Below are positions 32,520 through 40,369 of a DNA stretch of 64,000 bases, piece after piece. Position numbers and translations under genes: made by a program. The stretch lies in the NCBI GenBank assembly GCA_945917765.1, contig CAMEHU010000001.1:31785-95784 (forward strand), given 5' to 3'. Source of the stretch: an uncultured Lachnospiraceae bacterium (GTDB lineage Bacteria > Bacillota > Clostridia > TANB77 > CAG-508). Each line of letters opens with the position of its first letter. Position 1 is the first letter of the stretch. The notes below the pieces were generated by a model. That model searched no databases, had not been told where the DNA came from, and worked only from the letters and a program-made list of their open reading frames with translations.

Positions 32520-34134
32520 AGTTTATCTCCTTTCCTATCATTTCTAATATTTTCTTGTTTATATCGTTATATTTAAATTTTATTTCTATTTTATTATTTT
32601 CAAATACATATATTGTTTCAATTAATTCATCTACAGTTTCTCTATCCAATGAAGTGATATTACAAAATTGCTTATACTTCACAATATAATTATCTATTGT
32701 TTCGTCTTTCATGCCATTAAGTTTATCTTCAAATTCTTTAATTTTATTATTAATTTCATTTATGCTTTTAGAATAATTTTCTACAAATATAAAATAATCA
32801 TTTTGAGATATAATGTTTTTTTTCCAATCCATATATGATTCTCTTTTCAATACATCTAATTTTGATAATTCTTCATTTAGTTCTTTTATTTTCTCTTTAT
32901 ACTCTGCTTTCATTTCTTCTTTTCTATTTTCAGCATAAATTTTTTTTATTAATTTTTCTTGTTCTAAAACAAGTTTAGTTTGATTTTGAATTGCTTTTAA
33001 TACTAAATCTTCTAAAACTTCATATTTAATACCATGTCTTGTACATAAATTATGAGATTTTCTTGTATAAGTTGAGCAATAATAGTGAACCACTCTTGAT
33101 CCATCTTTTCTTATAGTGCCAGATGTATTTTTATGCATAGCACATTTACAATCACCACACTTAACTTTCCCTGCAAATGTTGATATTGTCCCATCATGAT
33201 TACATTTCCATCCTCGGCTATCTAACATCTTTTGAACTTTATCAAAATCATTATAACTTACTAATGCTTCATGAGTTCCTTTTACAATAATCCAATTTTC
33301 TTTGCTGTTTTTTACTCTTTTGTGTATTTTATAGCTAACTGTCTTATATTTACATTGAACCATTTCACCTAAATACACTCTGTTTCTTAATATATGAGCA
33401 ACCATACTATCATTCCAATAGTTGCTTTTACCACTATTTCTATAATTACATTTGATTTTTAAAACATTTATTTTATGAAGTGATGGAGTATTTATTCCAT
33501 CTTTATTTAATTTTCTGGCAATTGCTGTTGTTCCTAATCCTTTTAGTGCATTTTTAAATATTTTTTTTACAACTTTTGCAGCCTCGTCATCTATAACCAA
33601 TTTATGTTTGTCTTCGGTACTTCTAATATATCCATAAGGAATCATTGAACCCATAAATTCGCCATTTCTTTTTCTTGTATTTAATGCATATTTAACTTTT
33701 TGTGATATATCTCTACAATATTCGTCATTCATTAAATTTTTGAAAGGTACTATAATACTGTTTATTGATTCTGGATCTTTATAACTATCTATACAATCAT
33801 TAATCGCAATGAATCTAATATTATTAACAGGAAATATCTGCTCTAAATAGTTACCAACTTCAATATAGTTTCTACCAAATCTTGATAAATCTTTTACTAT
33901 AATGGTATTTATAACATTATTTTCGACATCAGCAATTAATCTTTTAAAATCTGGTCTGTCAAAATTTGTTCCAGACCATCCATCATCAATATAATAGTCA
34001 TATACATTTAGTTCTTTATCCTCACTAATATAACTATTAATAAGTTCTCTCTGATTTGTTACAGAATTACTTTCTTCTTTATCTCCATCTTCTTGACTTA
34101 ATCTAATATATATTCCAACATTCCATTTATTCAT
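32512..34134 (-). CDS. Large serine recombinase 4
   Basis: A 540-residue recombinase. Catalytic Ser is in GIYIRLSQEDG, with KDLSRFGRNYIEVGNYLEQ, KRNGEFMGSMIPYGYIRS, a zinc ribbon (CGDCKCAMH ... CSTYTRKSHNLC) and a C-terminal coiled coil. It is the first full recombinase of the coupled set; its ATG overlaps the stop of the 79-residue frame by 4 bp (ATGA). It lacks a good ribosome site of its own, which supports coupling to that short gene. Confidence 0.92.
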   Translation of the reverse strand: MNKWNVGIYIRLSQEDGDKEESNSVTNQRELINSYISEDKELNVYDYYIDDGWSGTNFDRPDFKRLIADVENNVINTIIVKDLSRFGRNYIEVGNYLEQIFPVNNIRFIAINDCIDSYKDPESINSIIVPFKNLMNDEYCRDISQKVKYALNTRKRNGEFMGSMIPYGYIRSTEDKHKLVIDDEAAKVVKKIFKNALKGLGTTAIARKLNKDGINTPSLHKINVLKIKCNYRNSGKSNYWNDSMVAHILRNRVYLGEMVQCKYKTVSYKIHKRVKNSKENWIIVKGTHEALVSYNDFDKVQKMLDSRGWKCNHDGTISTFAGKVKCGDCKCAMHKNTSGTIRKDGSRVVHYYCSTYTRKSHNLCTRHGIKYEVLEDLVLKAIQNQTKLVLEQEKLIKKIYAENRKEEMKAEYKEKIKELNEELSKLDVLKRESYMDWKKNIISQNDYFIFVENYSKSINEINNKIKEFEDKLNGMKDETIDNYIVKYKQFCNITSLDRETVDELIETIYVFENNKIEIKFKYNDINKKILEMIGKEINYG

Positions 34135-34370
34135 ATTCTAATTCCCCATTCTGGAATAATAATGTTTGAAATTTTAACACCATTCCAATATTTAATCTTA
34201 ATATTTGCACATTTATTTTGAAAAATTTTATTTTTAATTTCTCCCATTGTTATATACTCTCTTTTTATTTTTGCTAAAGTCTGTGAAATCATATTTATAT
34301 TTAATACACTATCTTCAGTTTCTTCTTTTTTGCTAATTCTAACGTACATAGCAAACTTCAATTCATTCAT
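34131..34370 (-). CDS. Short recombinase-like protein or remnant (79 aa)
   Basis: The start KFAMYVRISKKEE copies the catalytic Ser segment of serine recombinases (Y-x-R-x-S). After about 20 residues it continues with a sequence having no recombinase character (EYITMGEIKNKIFQNKCANI...). It may be an internally deleted fifth recombinase, or a small protein using the segment for another purpose such as an inhibitor or excision factor. It is coupled by ATGA to recombinase 4. An AGGGAGAAAAAT site precedes the start. Confidence 0.6.
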   Translation of the reverse strand: MNELKFAMYVRISKKEETEDSVLNINMISQTLAKIKREYITMGEIKNKIFQNKCANIKIKYWNGVKISNIIIPEWGIRI

Positions 34371-34448
34371 ATTTTTCTCCCTTCGGCTACATAATATCTA
34401 AAATTTAAAGACCAAGCCAATGTGCGATTCTGGAATTTTTATACTTGA

Positions 34449-34736
34449 TTATTTATTAATAATTTGCTTTATAGCATTATGAATACAGTCCTCAGCCTCC
34501 ACTCCATTTTCTTGATATGAAAATTTAACAACATAACCATCAATATTAAAAAAATAAGGATTACTAACTTTTTTTAAAAAGTCAATAACCCTTTCTTCTG
34601 GTTCTAAATTTTCATCTATTTTTATATTATCTATATTATCTATTTCACTAACATTAATGTTTTTAATATTCATACTTTTGTAATTATTTATTTTACTTTC
34701 GATTTCTTTTTGTTCTTCTAAACTCAACGATCTCAT
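34449..34736 (-). CDS. Small hypothetical ICE protein (95 aa)
   Basis: Acidic, helical N-terminus (LSLEEQKEIESKINNY) and a beta-type C-terminus (YFFNIDGYVVKFSYQENGVEAEDCIHNAIKQII). An ideal AAGGAGG site lies before the ATG. Its first 44 bp overlap the end of the preceding gene, so they are coupled. No family recognised. Located in the operon between mazF and the recombinases. Confidence 0.6.
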   Translation of the reverse strand: MRSLSLEEQKEIESKINNYKSMNIKNINVSEIDNIDNIKIDENLEPEERVIDFLKKVSNPYFFNIDGYVVKFSYQENGVEAEDCIHNAIKQIINK

Positions 34737-34935
34737 AATTACCTCCTTCTAAAACTTTTATTCTGTAGCATTCTAAATAAAATTCATTTTTTTTATAATT
34801 CCAGATAGAGGATTTCATAACTACATCAAGCACCTTTTCTTTAGCCTCATTCATATTATGTGCTTGCAACATCATATTTTCTTTTTGGTTATTATGGACA
34901 ATACAAACTAGATAATTAAATAATCTTTCTCTCAT
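34693..34935 (-). CDS. Small hypothetical ICE protein (80 aa)
   Basis: Basic protein with a beta/alpha pattern (LFNYLVCIVHNNQKENMMLQAHNMNEAKEK split over two elements) and a basic end (EFRRTKRNRK). Its ATG overlaps the stop of the 33-residue membrane peptide (ATGA) and GGGAGG precedes it. No family recognised; part of the coupled accessory operon. Confidence 0.6.
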   Translation of the reverse strand: MRERLFNYLVCIVHNNQKENMMLQAHNMNEAKEKVLDVVMKSSIWNYKKNEFYLECYRIKVLEGGNYEIVEFRRTKRNRK

Positions 34936-35033
34936 TGCTTATCCTCCCAAGAAGAACATCTACTTGAAACTATACAAGCAGCATAACAAAATATTGCTAT
35001 TATCAAAAATATTATTCCTATTATTATAATCAT
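34932..35033 (-). CDS. 33-residue single-pass membrane peptide
   Basis: Frame from ATG 35033 to the TGA that overlaps the next ATG. Ile-rich membrane helix (MIIIIGIIFLIIAIFCYAAC), then a short hydrophilic tail SSRCSSWEDKQ. A perfect AGGAGG site is 8 bp before the ATG, inside the end of mazF. It is similar in design to the tiny DUF3789-type peptides of clostridial conjugative elements. It could act as a holin-like or type I toxin-like peptide or assist a membrane complex; the role is unknown. Confidence 0.65.
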   Translation of the reverse strand: MIIIIGIIFLIIAIFCYAACIVSSRCSSWEDKQ

Positions 35034-35389
35034 TTACTTTTCCTCCTAAATTCCAAAGTTTTTTCTAATCCTTTATTTATCTTTTTTATAGTTTTATTAT
35101 TTGCTCTACCTATAAATTCATTCTTAATTCGGCTTTTATCTAATACTCTTATTTGTTCTAATAAAATAACTGAATCATACTTCAGCTTTCCAAATTTTTT
35201 TATATTTATATGAGATGGCAAATTTGGTTTATTGTTTATTTTTTTAGTAAGTGGTGCAATTATAACGGTTGGATTTTTCCAGTTTCCTTTATCAGTTTGT
35301 ACAACAATTACTGGTCTAATTCCACCTTGTTCACTACCTATTTTAGGTTCTAAATTTGCATAAAAAATTGTGCCTTTTAAATATCTCAA
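35030..35389 (-). CDS. MazF/PemK family toxin (mRNA interferase)
   Basis: Sequence-specific endoribonuclease fold. From TTG 35389 (GGAG 7 bp upstream) it has 119 residues, starting LRYLKGTIFYANLEP, the normal N-terminus of MazF; the in-frame ATG at 35407 has no ribosome site. Family motifs: GSEQGGIRPVIVVQ (with the catalytic Arg), TVIIAPLTKK, and a terminal basic helix. No MazE-like antitoxin is adjacent. The downstream small genes (33, 80 and 95 aa) are the only candidates, and none resembles an AbrB/RHH antitoxin. In related ICEs such lone MazF-like genes are frequent and may not be active toxins. Confidence 0.85.
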   Translation of the reverse strand: MRYLKGTIFYANLEPKIGSEQGGIRPVIVVQTDKGNWKNPTVIIAPLTKKINNKPNLPSHINIKKFGKLKYDSVILLEQIRVLDKSRIKNEFIGRANNKTIKKINKGLEKTLEFRRKSK

Positions 35390-35408
35390 AACTACTCCTT
35401 CCTTCATG

Positions 35409-35436
35409 TAAAAAGGTCAAACATAATTTGACCTTT
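35409..35436. terminator. Hairpin upstream of mazF
   Basis: AAGGTCAAA / TTTGACCTT with a short loop, A and T tails on both sides. Probably ends the transcript coming from the sigma-like gene side or an RNA in the region. Confidence 0.55.
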
Positions 35437-35494
35437 ATTGATTTCATTATATTTATTATTGTTAATATTTTTCCTTGAACCCCTTAACACTGGG

Positions 35495-35625
35495 AAATCA
35501 TCAAACGATTGAAAGCTACTTCAATTCCACGAGAATTTCACTCTCTTGTGGTTCTCACAAGACTGCCCCCATTGCGTGAGTCTGTGGCTAGGCAGGAGTA
35601 TCATTATTACTATTATTAATCTTCG
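35495..35625 (-). ncRNA. Structured RNA resembling a TnpB-associated guide RNA (reRNA/omegaRNA-like), orphan
   Basis: In an AT-rich gap of about 430 bp this block is GC-rich and highly structured on the minus strand. Helices are CTCACGCA/TTGTGAG around GGGGGCAGTC, then CCAC-AGAGAG / TTCTC-GTGG, ending in GAATTGAAGTAGC followed by TTTCAA. The final hairpin plus GAAGTAGC-TTTCAA resembles the right end of IS200/IS605 elements, where the TnpB guide RNA scaffold abuts the cleavage site and flanking DNA gives the guide. No tnpA or tnpB exists in the window. Recognition is from memory of pattern, not from a search. Confidence 0.4.
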
Positions 35626-35840
35626 CATATTAGGAGCAACCTAATTTTATAATCAAATATTAATCGACATGCGTATTTATTAATGTGCTTTTAATAATAG
35701 GAATGTATTTGATGAATGTATATAAAATTTTCAAAGATCATAAAGTTTCTTAGCTTTAAAAATAAAAGCGAGGAACTTTGAAAGGACTTTATTCCTTTCA
35801 ATTGTTTCCTCACTTAAATCAGAAATCGGAACCTATTTTT

Positions 35841-36320
35841 TTAAATTAATTTATTTTTTTCAAAATAACATTTAATTTTATTTCTTCCTTGTTCTAATGA
35901 TTTTCGAATCATTCTATCTGAACAATGCTCTAATGTTGCTATTTGAGAAGTTGTTAATTCTTCAAAATAAAACATTTTAATTCTTCTTTTTATAGTTTTT
36001 GGTAATTCATTAATTGCTTTCATTAAATCTTCATACCTAGATTTTTTTATAAAGTCATCTTCAATACTACCATAAATAAGATTTGCTCTTTTATATAATG
36101 TTTCTTCATACACTTCTGATCTTTCTTTATGCCTTTCATCTTTATTCATTTGAGATTTATCTTCTAGTTCAAATTCATTAAAAGCCTCAAATTGTTTTTC
36201 TGTAACTTCTACAGTATTTAATATATTTTTTACATCTTTAAATTCAACATAGTATTTATTATTAATTACTAATAATGTATATGGATTATCTTTACTTTTC
36301 CTTCTTTTAGGTCTATTCAC
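35841..36320 (-). CDS. Sigma-70-like regulator of the ICE (region 4 type)
   Basis: A 159-residue protein from GTG 36320, which has GGAGG 7 bp upstream; the ATG at 36338 overlaps that site. It has a basic start (NRPKRRKSKDNPY), a conserved FEAFNEFELEDKSQMNKDERHKERSE block and a sigma region-4-like helix-turn-helix (LPKTIKRRIKMFYFEELTTSQIA). This form is typical of the sigma-like proteins carried by Tn916/Tn1549-type elements. It is likely the activator of the downstream recombinase/accessory genes. It is preceded by a leader peptide, an intrinsic terminator and a hairpin over its ribosome site. Confidence 0.85.
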   Translation of the reverse strand: MNRPKRRKSKDNPYTLLVINNKYYVEFKDVKNILNTVEVTEKQFEAFNEFELEDKSQMNKDERHKERSEVYEETLYKRANLIYGSIEDDFIKKSRYEDLMKAINELPKTIKRRIKMFYFEELTTSQIATLEHCSDRMIRKSLEQGRNKIKCYFEKNKLI

Positions 36321-36327
36321 CTTTATT

Positions 36328-36362
36328 CCTCCAATCAATCTAAATTTTTTAAATTGATTGGA
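36328..36362 (-). promoter_or_regulatory. Hairpin occluding the ribosome site of the sigma-like gene
   Basis: On the mRNA TCCAATCAAT pairs perfectly with ATTGATTGGA (10 bp). The last GGA is part of the GGAGG site of GTG 36320. The leader frame stops inside this hairpin at 36335-36337, so a translating ribosome would open it. Confidence 0.65.
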
Positions 36363-36547
36363 ATAGGTGGACTTCTACACCTAAAAACCGACATTTTTCG
36401 ACAAAGAAAAAAGCCAGTCGTAAAAACGTTTTTGTCTTTACAACTGACTTTAACATCAAAATTATTTAATTTTTGAGGGTATTTATCCCACGAATATTCA
36501 ATATAAATAAAACAAAATAAAATTTTAACATAGTTGAAAACTCTCAT
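36335..36547 (-). CDS. Leader peptide (70 aa) with an embedded attenuator
   Basis: Frame from ATG 36547 to TGA 36335 with an AAGGAGG site 11 bp upstream. N-terminus hydrophobic (MRVFNYVKILFCFIYIEY), the rest hydrophilic with several Cys (FFLCRKMSVFRCRSPPIPIN). The coding sequence covers an intrinsic terminator and ends within the hairpin that masks the next ribosome site. This arrangement fits a leader whose translation controls the sigma-like gene; the peptide sequence itself may matter little. It could instead be an incidental frame. Confidence 0.5.
   Translation of the reverse strand: MRVFNYVKILFCFIYIEYSWDKYPQKLNNFDVKVSCKDKNVFTTGFFLCRKMSVFRCRSPPIPINLKNLD
36403..36451 (-). terminator. Intrinsic terminator (attenuator) inside the leader frame
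   Basis: On the minus strand AAAGTCAGTTGTAAA / TTTACGACTGGCTTT (15 bp with one or two mismatches) is followed by TTTTCTTT. It is placed between leader start and sigma-like gene. Confidence 0.75.
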
Positions 36548-36787
36548 AAGGCGAATGTCCTCCTTATGTAGAGCTAATGTCTTATAAGAGCTATCACAAA
36601 AGAATTTATTTGTCCTTTGTAACTCTTAATATTAAATTTTATTTCTTTTTATTCTTTAAATATATTTACAATACATATATCAACTAGCCACCATTATGAC
36701 ATTGCTGCTACTTGGGTTGTATTATATACTTTTTTCCTACAAATTTCATTATATTTAAACATTTTCTTAAAAATTGTTAATTTTAAG

Positions 36788-36821
36788 TATAAAAAAAGAA
36801 ACACAACTCAAATGTGCTTCT
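36788..36821 (-). terminator. Terminator of the polysaccharide operon
   Basis: GAAGCACA / TGTGTTTC stem with a 6-nt loop, then T7 on the minus strand, just after the polymerase gene. Between here and the leader frame (36548-36787) I see only AT-rich DNA and small inverted repeats (CATAAGG/CCTTATG; TCTTATAAGA). Confidence 0.75.
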
Positions 36822-36833
36822 TCACAATTAAAA

Positions 36834-37940
36834 TTACTGATCGTTCTTTAACAGCTTTTGAGATTTGTCTATGTCAATAAAATAAATCATTTCCAATATT
36901 AAAATAAAATTATATTGATATGAATAATTATTTTCAAAAATACCATATAAAGAAAATAATATAAACACCAAAGATATCATTTTGTTTTTGGAAATTTTTT
37001 TGGCAACAGAAAAATTAATTATTATATATAATGTAAATATTATAATTCCATCAATATATAAATGAGTTAAATATACATTATCTAAAGGAAAACCCGTAAT
37101 AATAGATTTATCAAACAAACCTATATTATATGTTGTGACATATTTATTCCAAAAATATAGCCTATTACTTAATATCTCATTTAACTTTCCAAATTGTAAA
37201 TATTTACTTGCGAGAAAAATAGATATAATTGTTAATATAAAATAACTATATTTCATATATTTCTCATACTTATTACTGCTAATTTTATCTGTTATTAGAT
37301 TTAATATAGCCAAAATAATTGCAATTAAAAATCCTGTTCTACACAAAGTGATTTTATAAAAAAATAAACTAATCAAAAATATTATAAATGATACTTTTAT
37401 TTTTTTAGCCAGTACATAATCTTTTTTATATATCATAAATGAGGCAAATATTGGTATTAAGCACAAAAACAAAATATTAATTCCAGCAAAACCAAAGCTG
37501 TATCTTGTCACTATACCATCAGCCATTACTCGTGCAGAATTGTTAGATGGCAAAATGCCAATCAAATATAAAAGAATTGTACATATAAATAATAATAATG
37601 AATTTATAAAATAATATTTTATAAATTTTTCATCTCCATTTTCTTCTACAGAAAATATAATTGCAAATATAATTGCAAATAGGAAATCGAATTTTGGATT
37701 AATAAAAACTATAATGCCTCCCATTATTAAAAGACAAATTACTTTTTTAAAATCCTTTTTTCTTATTTTATAGCTCAATATCGAAATAAACGAAACAAGT
37801 ATAAATAATGTCATAATTATTGTCGGTGTTTCAAATTTTCCGACAAACAAATAATTCCACATTGAAAAATATTTTAAAAATAATGCTACAAAAACAATAA
37901 CAAACAAAATCAAATTCTTTGGCTTTATTTTCATTTTCAA
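36834..37940 (-). CDS. Polysaccharide polymerase-like membrane protein (Wzy/O-antigen ligase type)
   Basis: A 368-residue polytopic protein with roughly ten to eleven hydrophobic helices and a larger extracellular loop near residues 260-300 (YFWNKYVTTYNIGLFDKSII). This is the layout of Wzy polymerases, which join repeat units at the outer face of the membrane. Sequence identity in the family is low, so the call relies on topology and on position as the last gene of a flippase/GT operon. The start has a GGAGGTTTGAAA site. Confidence 0.75.
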   Translation of the reverse strand: MKMKIKPKNLILFVIVFVALFLKYFSMWNYLFVGKFETPTIIMTLFILVSFISILSYKIRKKDFKKVICLLIMGGIIVFINPKFDFLFAIIFAIIFSVEENGDEKFIKYYFINSLLLFICTILLYLIGILPSNNSARVMADGIVTRYSFGFAGINILFLCLIPIFASFMIYKKDYVLAKKIKVSFIIFLISLFFYKITLCRTGFLIAIILAILNLITDKISSNKYEKYMKYSYFILTIISIFLASKYLQFGKLNEILSNRLYFWNKYVTTYNIGLFDKSIITGFPLDNVYLTHLYIDGIIIFTLYIIINFSVAKKISKNKMISLVFILFSLYGIFENNYSYQYNFILILEMIYFIDIDKSQKLLKNDQ

Positions 37941-37946
37941 ACCTCC

Positions 37947-38969
37947 TTATCTAGAACCAGTAATTACATTATAAAATTTAGGCAACATTTTATTTATAAT
38001 CTTTGAAATTAATTGTATCAACCACACTGTTAATATTATAGTTAAAATGTATACTATTATTGAAACATAAGAATTATATCCTAAAATAATAAATAAGATT
38101 TTTCTTACTACTTTTATAACAGGCAAGTGAATACAATAAATAAAGAAACTTATTTTTTCAATATTATATATTTTATACTTATATAAACTAAACATATCCA
38201 AAATAGATAATAAAATAATAGGAGATAACATTCTATAAATATAATATATCCTTGATGTTTCTTCAAAAGTAGATACAATAATTGCAAACAAAACATATAA
38301 AATTATAAATATTGGTAACTTGCTTTTTTTATTTTTAACAATATTTTCTTTTATGTCATAATCTTTGCTATGTATTCCCATATTTGCACCAAATAGATAT
38401 ATTGGCAACCAAAATATTGGATTAGAATATCCAAATTTAAATATCAAATTTACTGTTAAACATATAAGCATAATAATATAGTTTAATTTTTTTGACTTTT
38501 TCATTATAAAATATATTGCAGGTGCTAAAAAACTATAAATTATTAAATCACGTACAAACCACATACCTTCAGCACAATTAGCCATCAAAATATTTTGAAA
38601 AATATGACTTATACCAAGTTCAAATGTATTATTAAATAATGTGTTTACCTTAGGAATTAAACAAATTAATTCATAATATATTAAGAAAAATATTGACCAA
38701 AAAAAGTATGGAATAACCAACGAAAAGAATCTGCTTTTATATTTTTCTTTTATTTTTGAAAAGTCGAAATTTCTGTAAAATAAATAAGCTGATAATATAA
38801 AGAATGCTGGAACACTTGCATCACACATTACAGAAATAATTTTATATATTTTTGTTATCATAAAATTATTATCGCTAATAAATCTCAAACAATTAGAATG
38901 CAATATTACAATTAATAATACAAGAATAAAATTAATATGTGTTATTTTTTTTGATACATTTTTATTCAC
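37947..38969 (-). CDS. Acyltransferase 3 family membrane protein (polysaccharide O-acetylation)
   Basis: A 340-residue protein with about ten membrane helices. The N-terminal HINFILVLLIVILHSNCLRF holds the conserved early His of the family, followed by CDASVPAFFILSAYLFYR and IPYFFWSIFFLIYY. Members (OafA/WecH/YiaH type) transfer acetyl groups to sugars of surface polymers. ATG overlaps the flippase stop by 4 bp. Target sugar unknown. Confidence 0.85.
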   Translation of the reverse strand: MNKNVSKKITHINFILVLLIVILHSNCLRFISDNNFMITKIYKIISVMCDASVPAFFILSAYLFYRNFDFSKIKEKYKSRFFSLVIPYFFWSIFFLIYYELICLIPKVNTLFNNTFELGISHIFQNILMANCAEGMWFVRDLIIYSFLAPAIYFIMKKSKKLNYIIMLICLTVNLIFKFGYSNPIFWLPIYLFGANMGIHSKDYDIKENIVKNKKSKLPIFIILYVLFAIIVSTFEETSRIYYIYRMLSPIILLSILDMFSLYKYKIYNIEKISFFIYCIHLPVIKVVRKILFIILGYNSYVSIIVYILTIILTVWLIQLISKIINKMLPKFYNVITGSR

Positions 38970-40369
38970 TTTTTTCGTTCCTTTCCTAAAAAATCATATT
39001 TTATATAATTAAAATTAATACAGAAATAAAATAATGCAGAAATAGATACTTGTAATAATAATTTTAAATATATATTTTTTATCAAACATCCTATAACTAT
39101 AATTATAAGTGCCATGGCTATACATTTATATAAATATTTTATAAAAAATTTAATCACATTTTTATAATCAATAAAATTCTTTGTACACACAATTTGATAA
39201 AGCATAACAAAAAATTCAGCTACTATGGTACCAATGCACGCACCATATGCACCATATTTCCTTATAAATATTAAATTTAGCACAAAATTCACAACAGCTC
39301 CAATAATAGTTGAATATACATAGATGTTGTCTTTTTCTTTTGGGATTAAATAGCTTGTTCTAATAACATTTGCAATTGATGTGAATATTACAGTTGGAAT
39401 TAGAAGTTTGATAATATTACCAGTAATCTCAAATTCCTTTCCAAAGAAAATTGTTGAAAAATCAGAACTTACTAAGAATATTCCAAAACACATAGGCATA
39501 ATAAAGAAAAATGTTAATCTAAATGTATCCATTATCTTTCTTTCATATTCTTTATCATTGGTTTTTGACATGTGTGGCAACATTACTGTACCTAAAGCTG
39601 TTATAAAACTAATAGGAATATTAATTATCTTTTCAGCACTCTCATAGTTTCCAAGTTCAATAGTATTTGAAAACATTCCAATCATAGTTTTATCCATAAC
39701 TCTGTATATAGAATATGCTATTATAGGAATAAACAATATCAAGCAAGGCTTCAAATTCTTCATAATTTCTTTAAATGATGGTTTACTAAATTTAATATAT
39801 TTTTTTATATACAACCATAAATAAGCTTGACTAATAAAAGTACTTCCACTCATCAATAGAGTATATTTCCACAAATCATTGCTATCTTTTACAAATACAA
39901 AAGTTAAAATTAATGAAAGTACTTTTATTATAATATTTCTACTAATAGTAATTTTAAACTTTTCTATCCCAAAGAAAAACCAATTAATATCCAATAGCAC
40001 ACTTAGTAAAAAAATAGATTGTATTAACATTATTTTCAAATTATATCTATACATAAAAAATATAAATATATAGTAAGCAGCAATCATTATAGATGTCAAA
40101 ATAAATTGTAAACAATAAATATTAATAAAATTTTCTGACATTTTTTCTTTATCTTCACTGCTTTTAGCTATTTTTCTCGATCCATAATTATTTATTCCAA
40201 TTAAACCACATAACATAAAATAGTAAACTATTGAATATGTATAAGAATATATCCCTACATTTTCAACACCTAATGCTCTAGAAATATAAGGCGTTGAAAT
40301 TAGTGGAATGATGAAAATAAAAATTTGATACACTATATTATACATAAAATTTTTATTTGTTGTTTTCAT
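38966..40369 (-). CDS. Oligosaccharide flippase (Wzx, MOP superfamily)
   Basis: A 467-residue protein from ATG 40369, chosen because GGAAGAG precedes it; an upstream GTG frame would overlap the previous gene further. It has about 12-14 helices with the N-terminal pattern NIVYQIFIFIIPLISTPYISRALG and GIYSYTYSIVYYF, typical of Wzx/RfbX flippases that move lipid-linked repeat units outward. It overlaps the pyruvyl transferase gene by 17 bp, so the two are coupled. Confidence 0.92.
   Translation of the reverse strand: MKTTNKNFMYNIVYQIFIFIIPLISTPYISRALGVENVGIYSYTYSIVYYFMLCGLIGINNYGSRKIAKSSEDKEKMSENFINIYCLQFILTSIMIAAYYIFIFFMYRYNLKIMLIQSIFLLSVLLDINWFFFGIEKFKITISRNIIIKVLSLILTFVFVKDSNDLWKYTLLMSGSTFISQAYLWLYIKKYIKFSKPSFKEIMKNLKPCLILFIPIIAYSIYRVMDKTMIGMFSNTIELGNYESAEKIINIPISFITALGTVMLPHMSKTNDKEYERKIMDTFRLTFFFIMPMCFGIFLVSSDFSTIFFGKEFEITGNIIKLLIPTVIFTSIANVIRTSYLIPKEKDNIYVYSTIIGAVVNFVLNLIFIRKYGAYGACIGTIVAEFFVMLYQIVCTKNFIDYKNVIKFFIKYLYKCIAMALIIIVIGCLIKNIYLKLLLQVSISALFYFCINFNYIKYDFLGKERKK

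Noticed and set aside
35030..35407. ATG 35407 as the mazF start
   Set aside because: It has no ribosome site; GGAG stands 7 bp before TTG 35389, where family homology begins.
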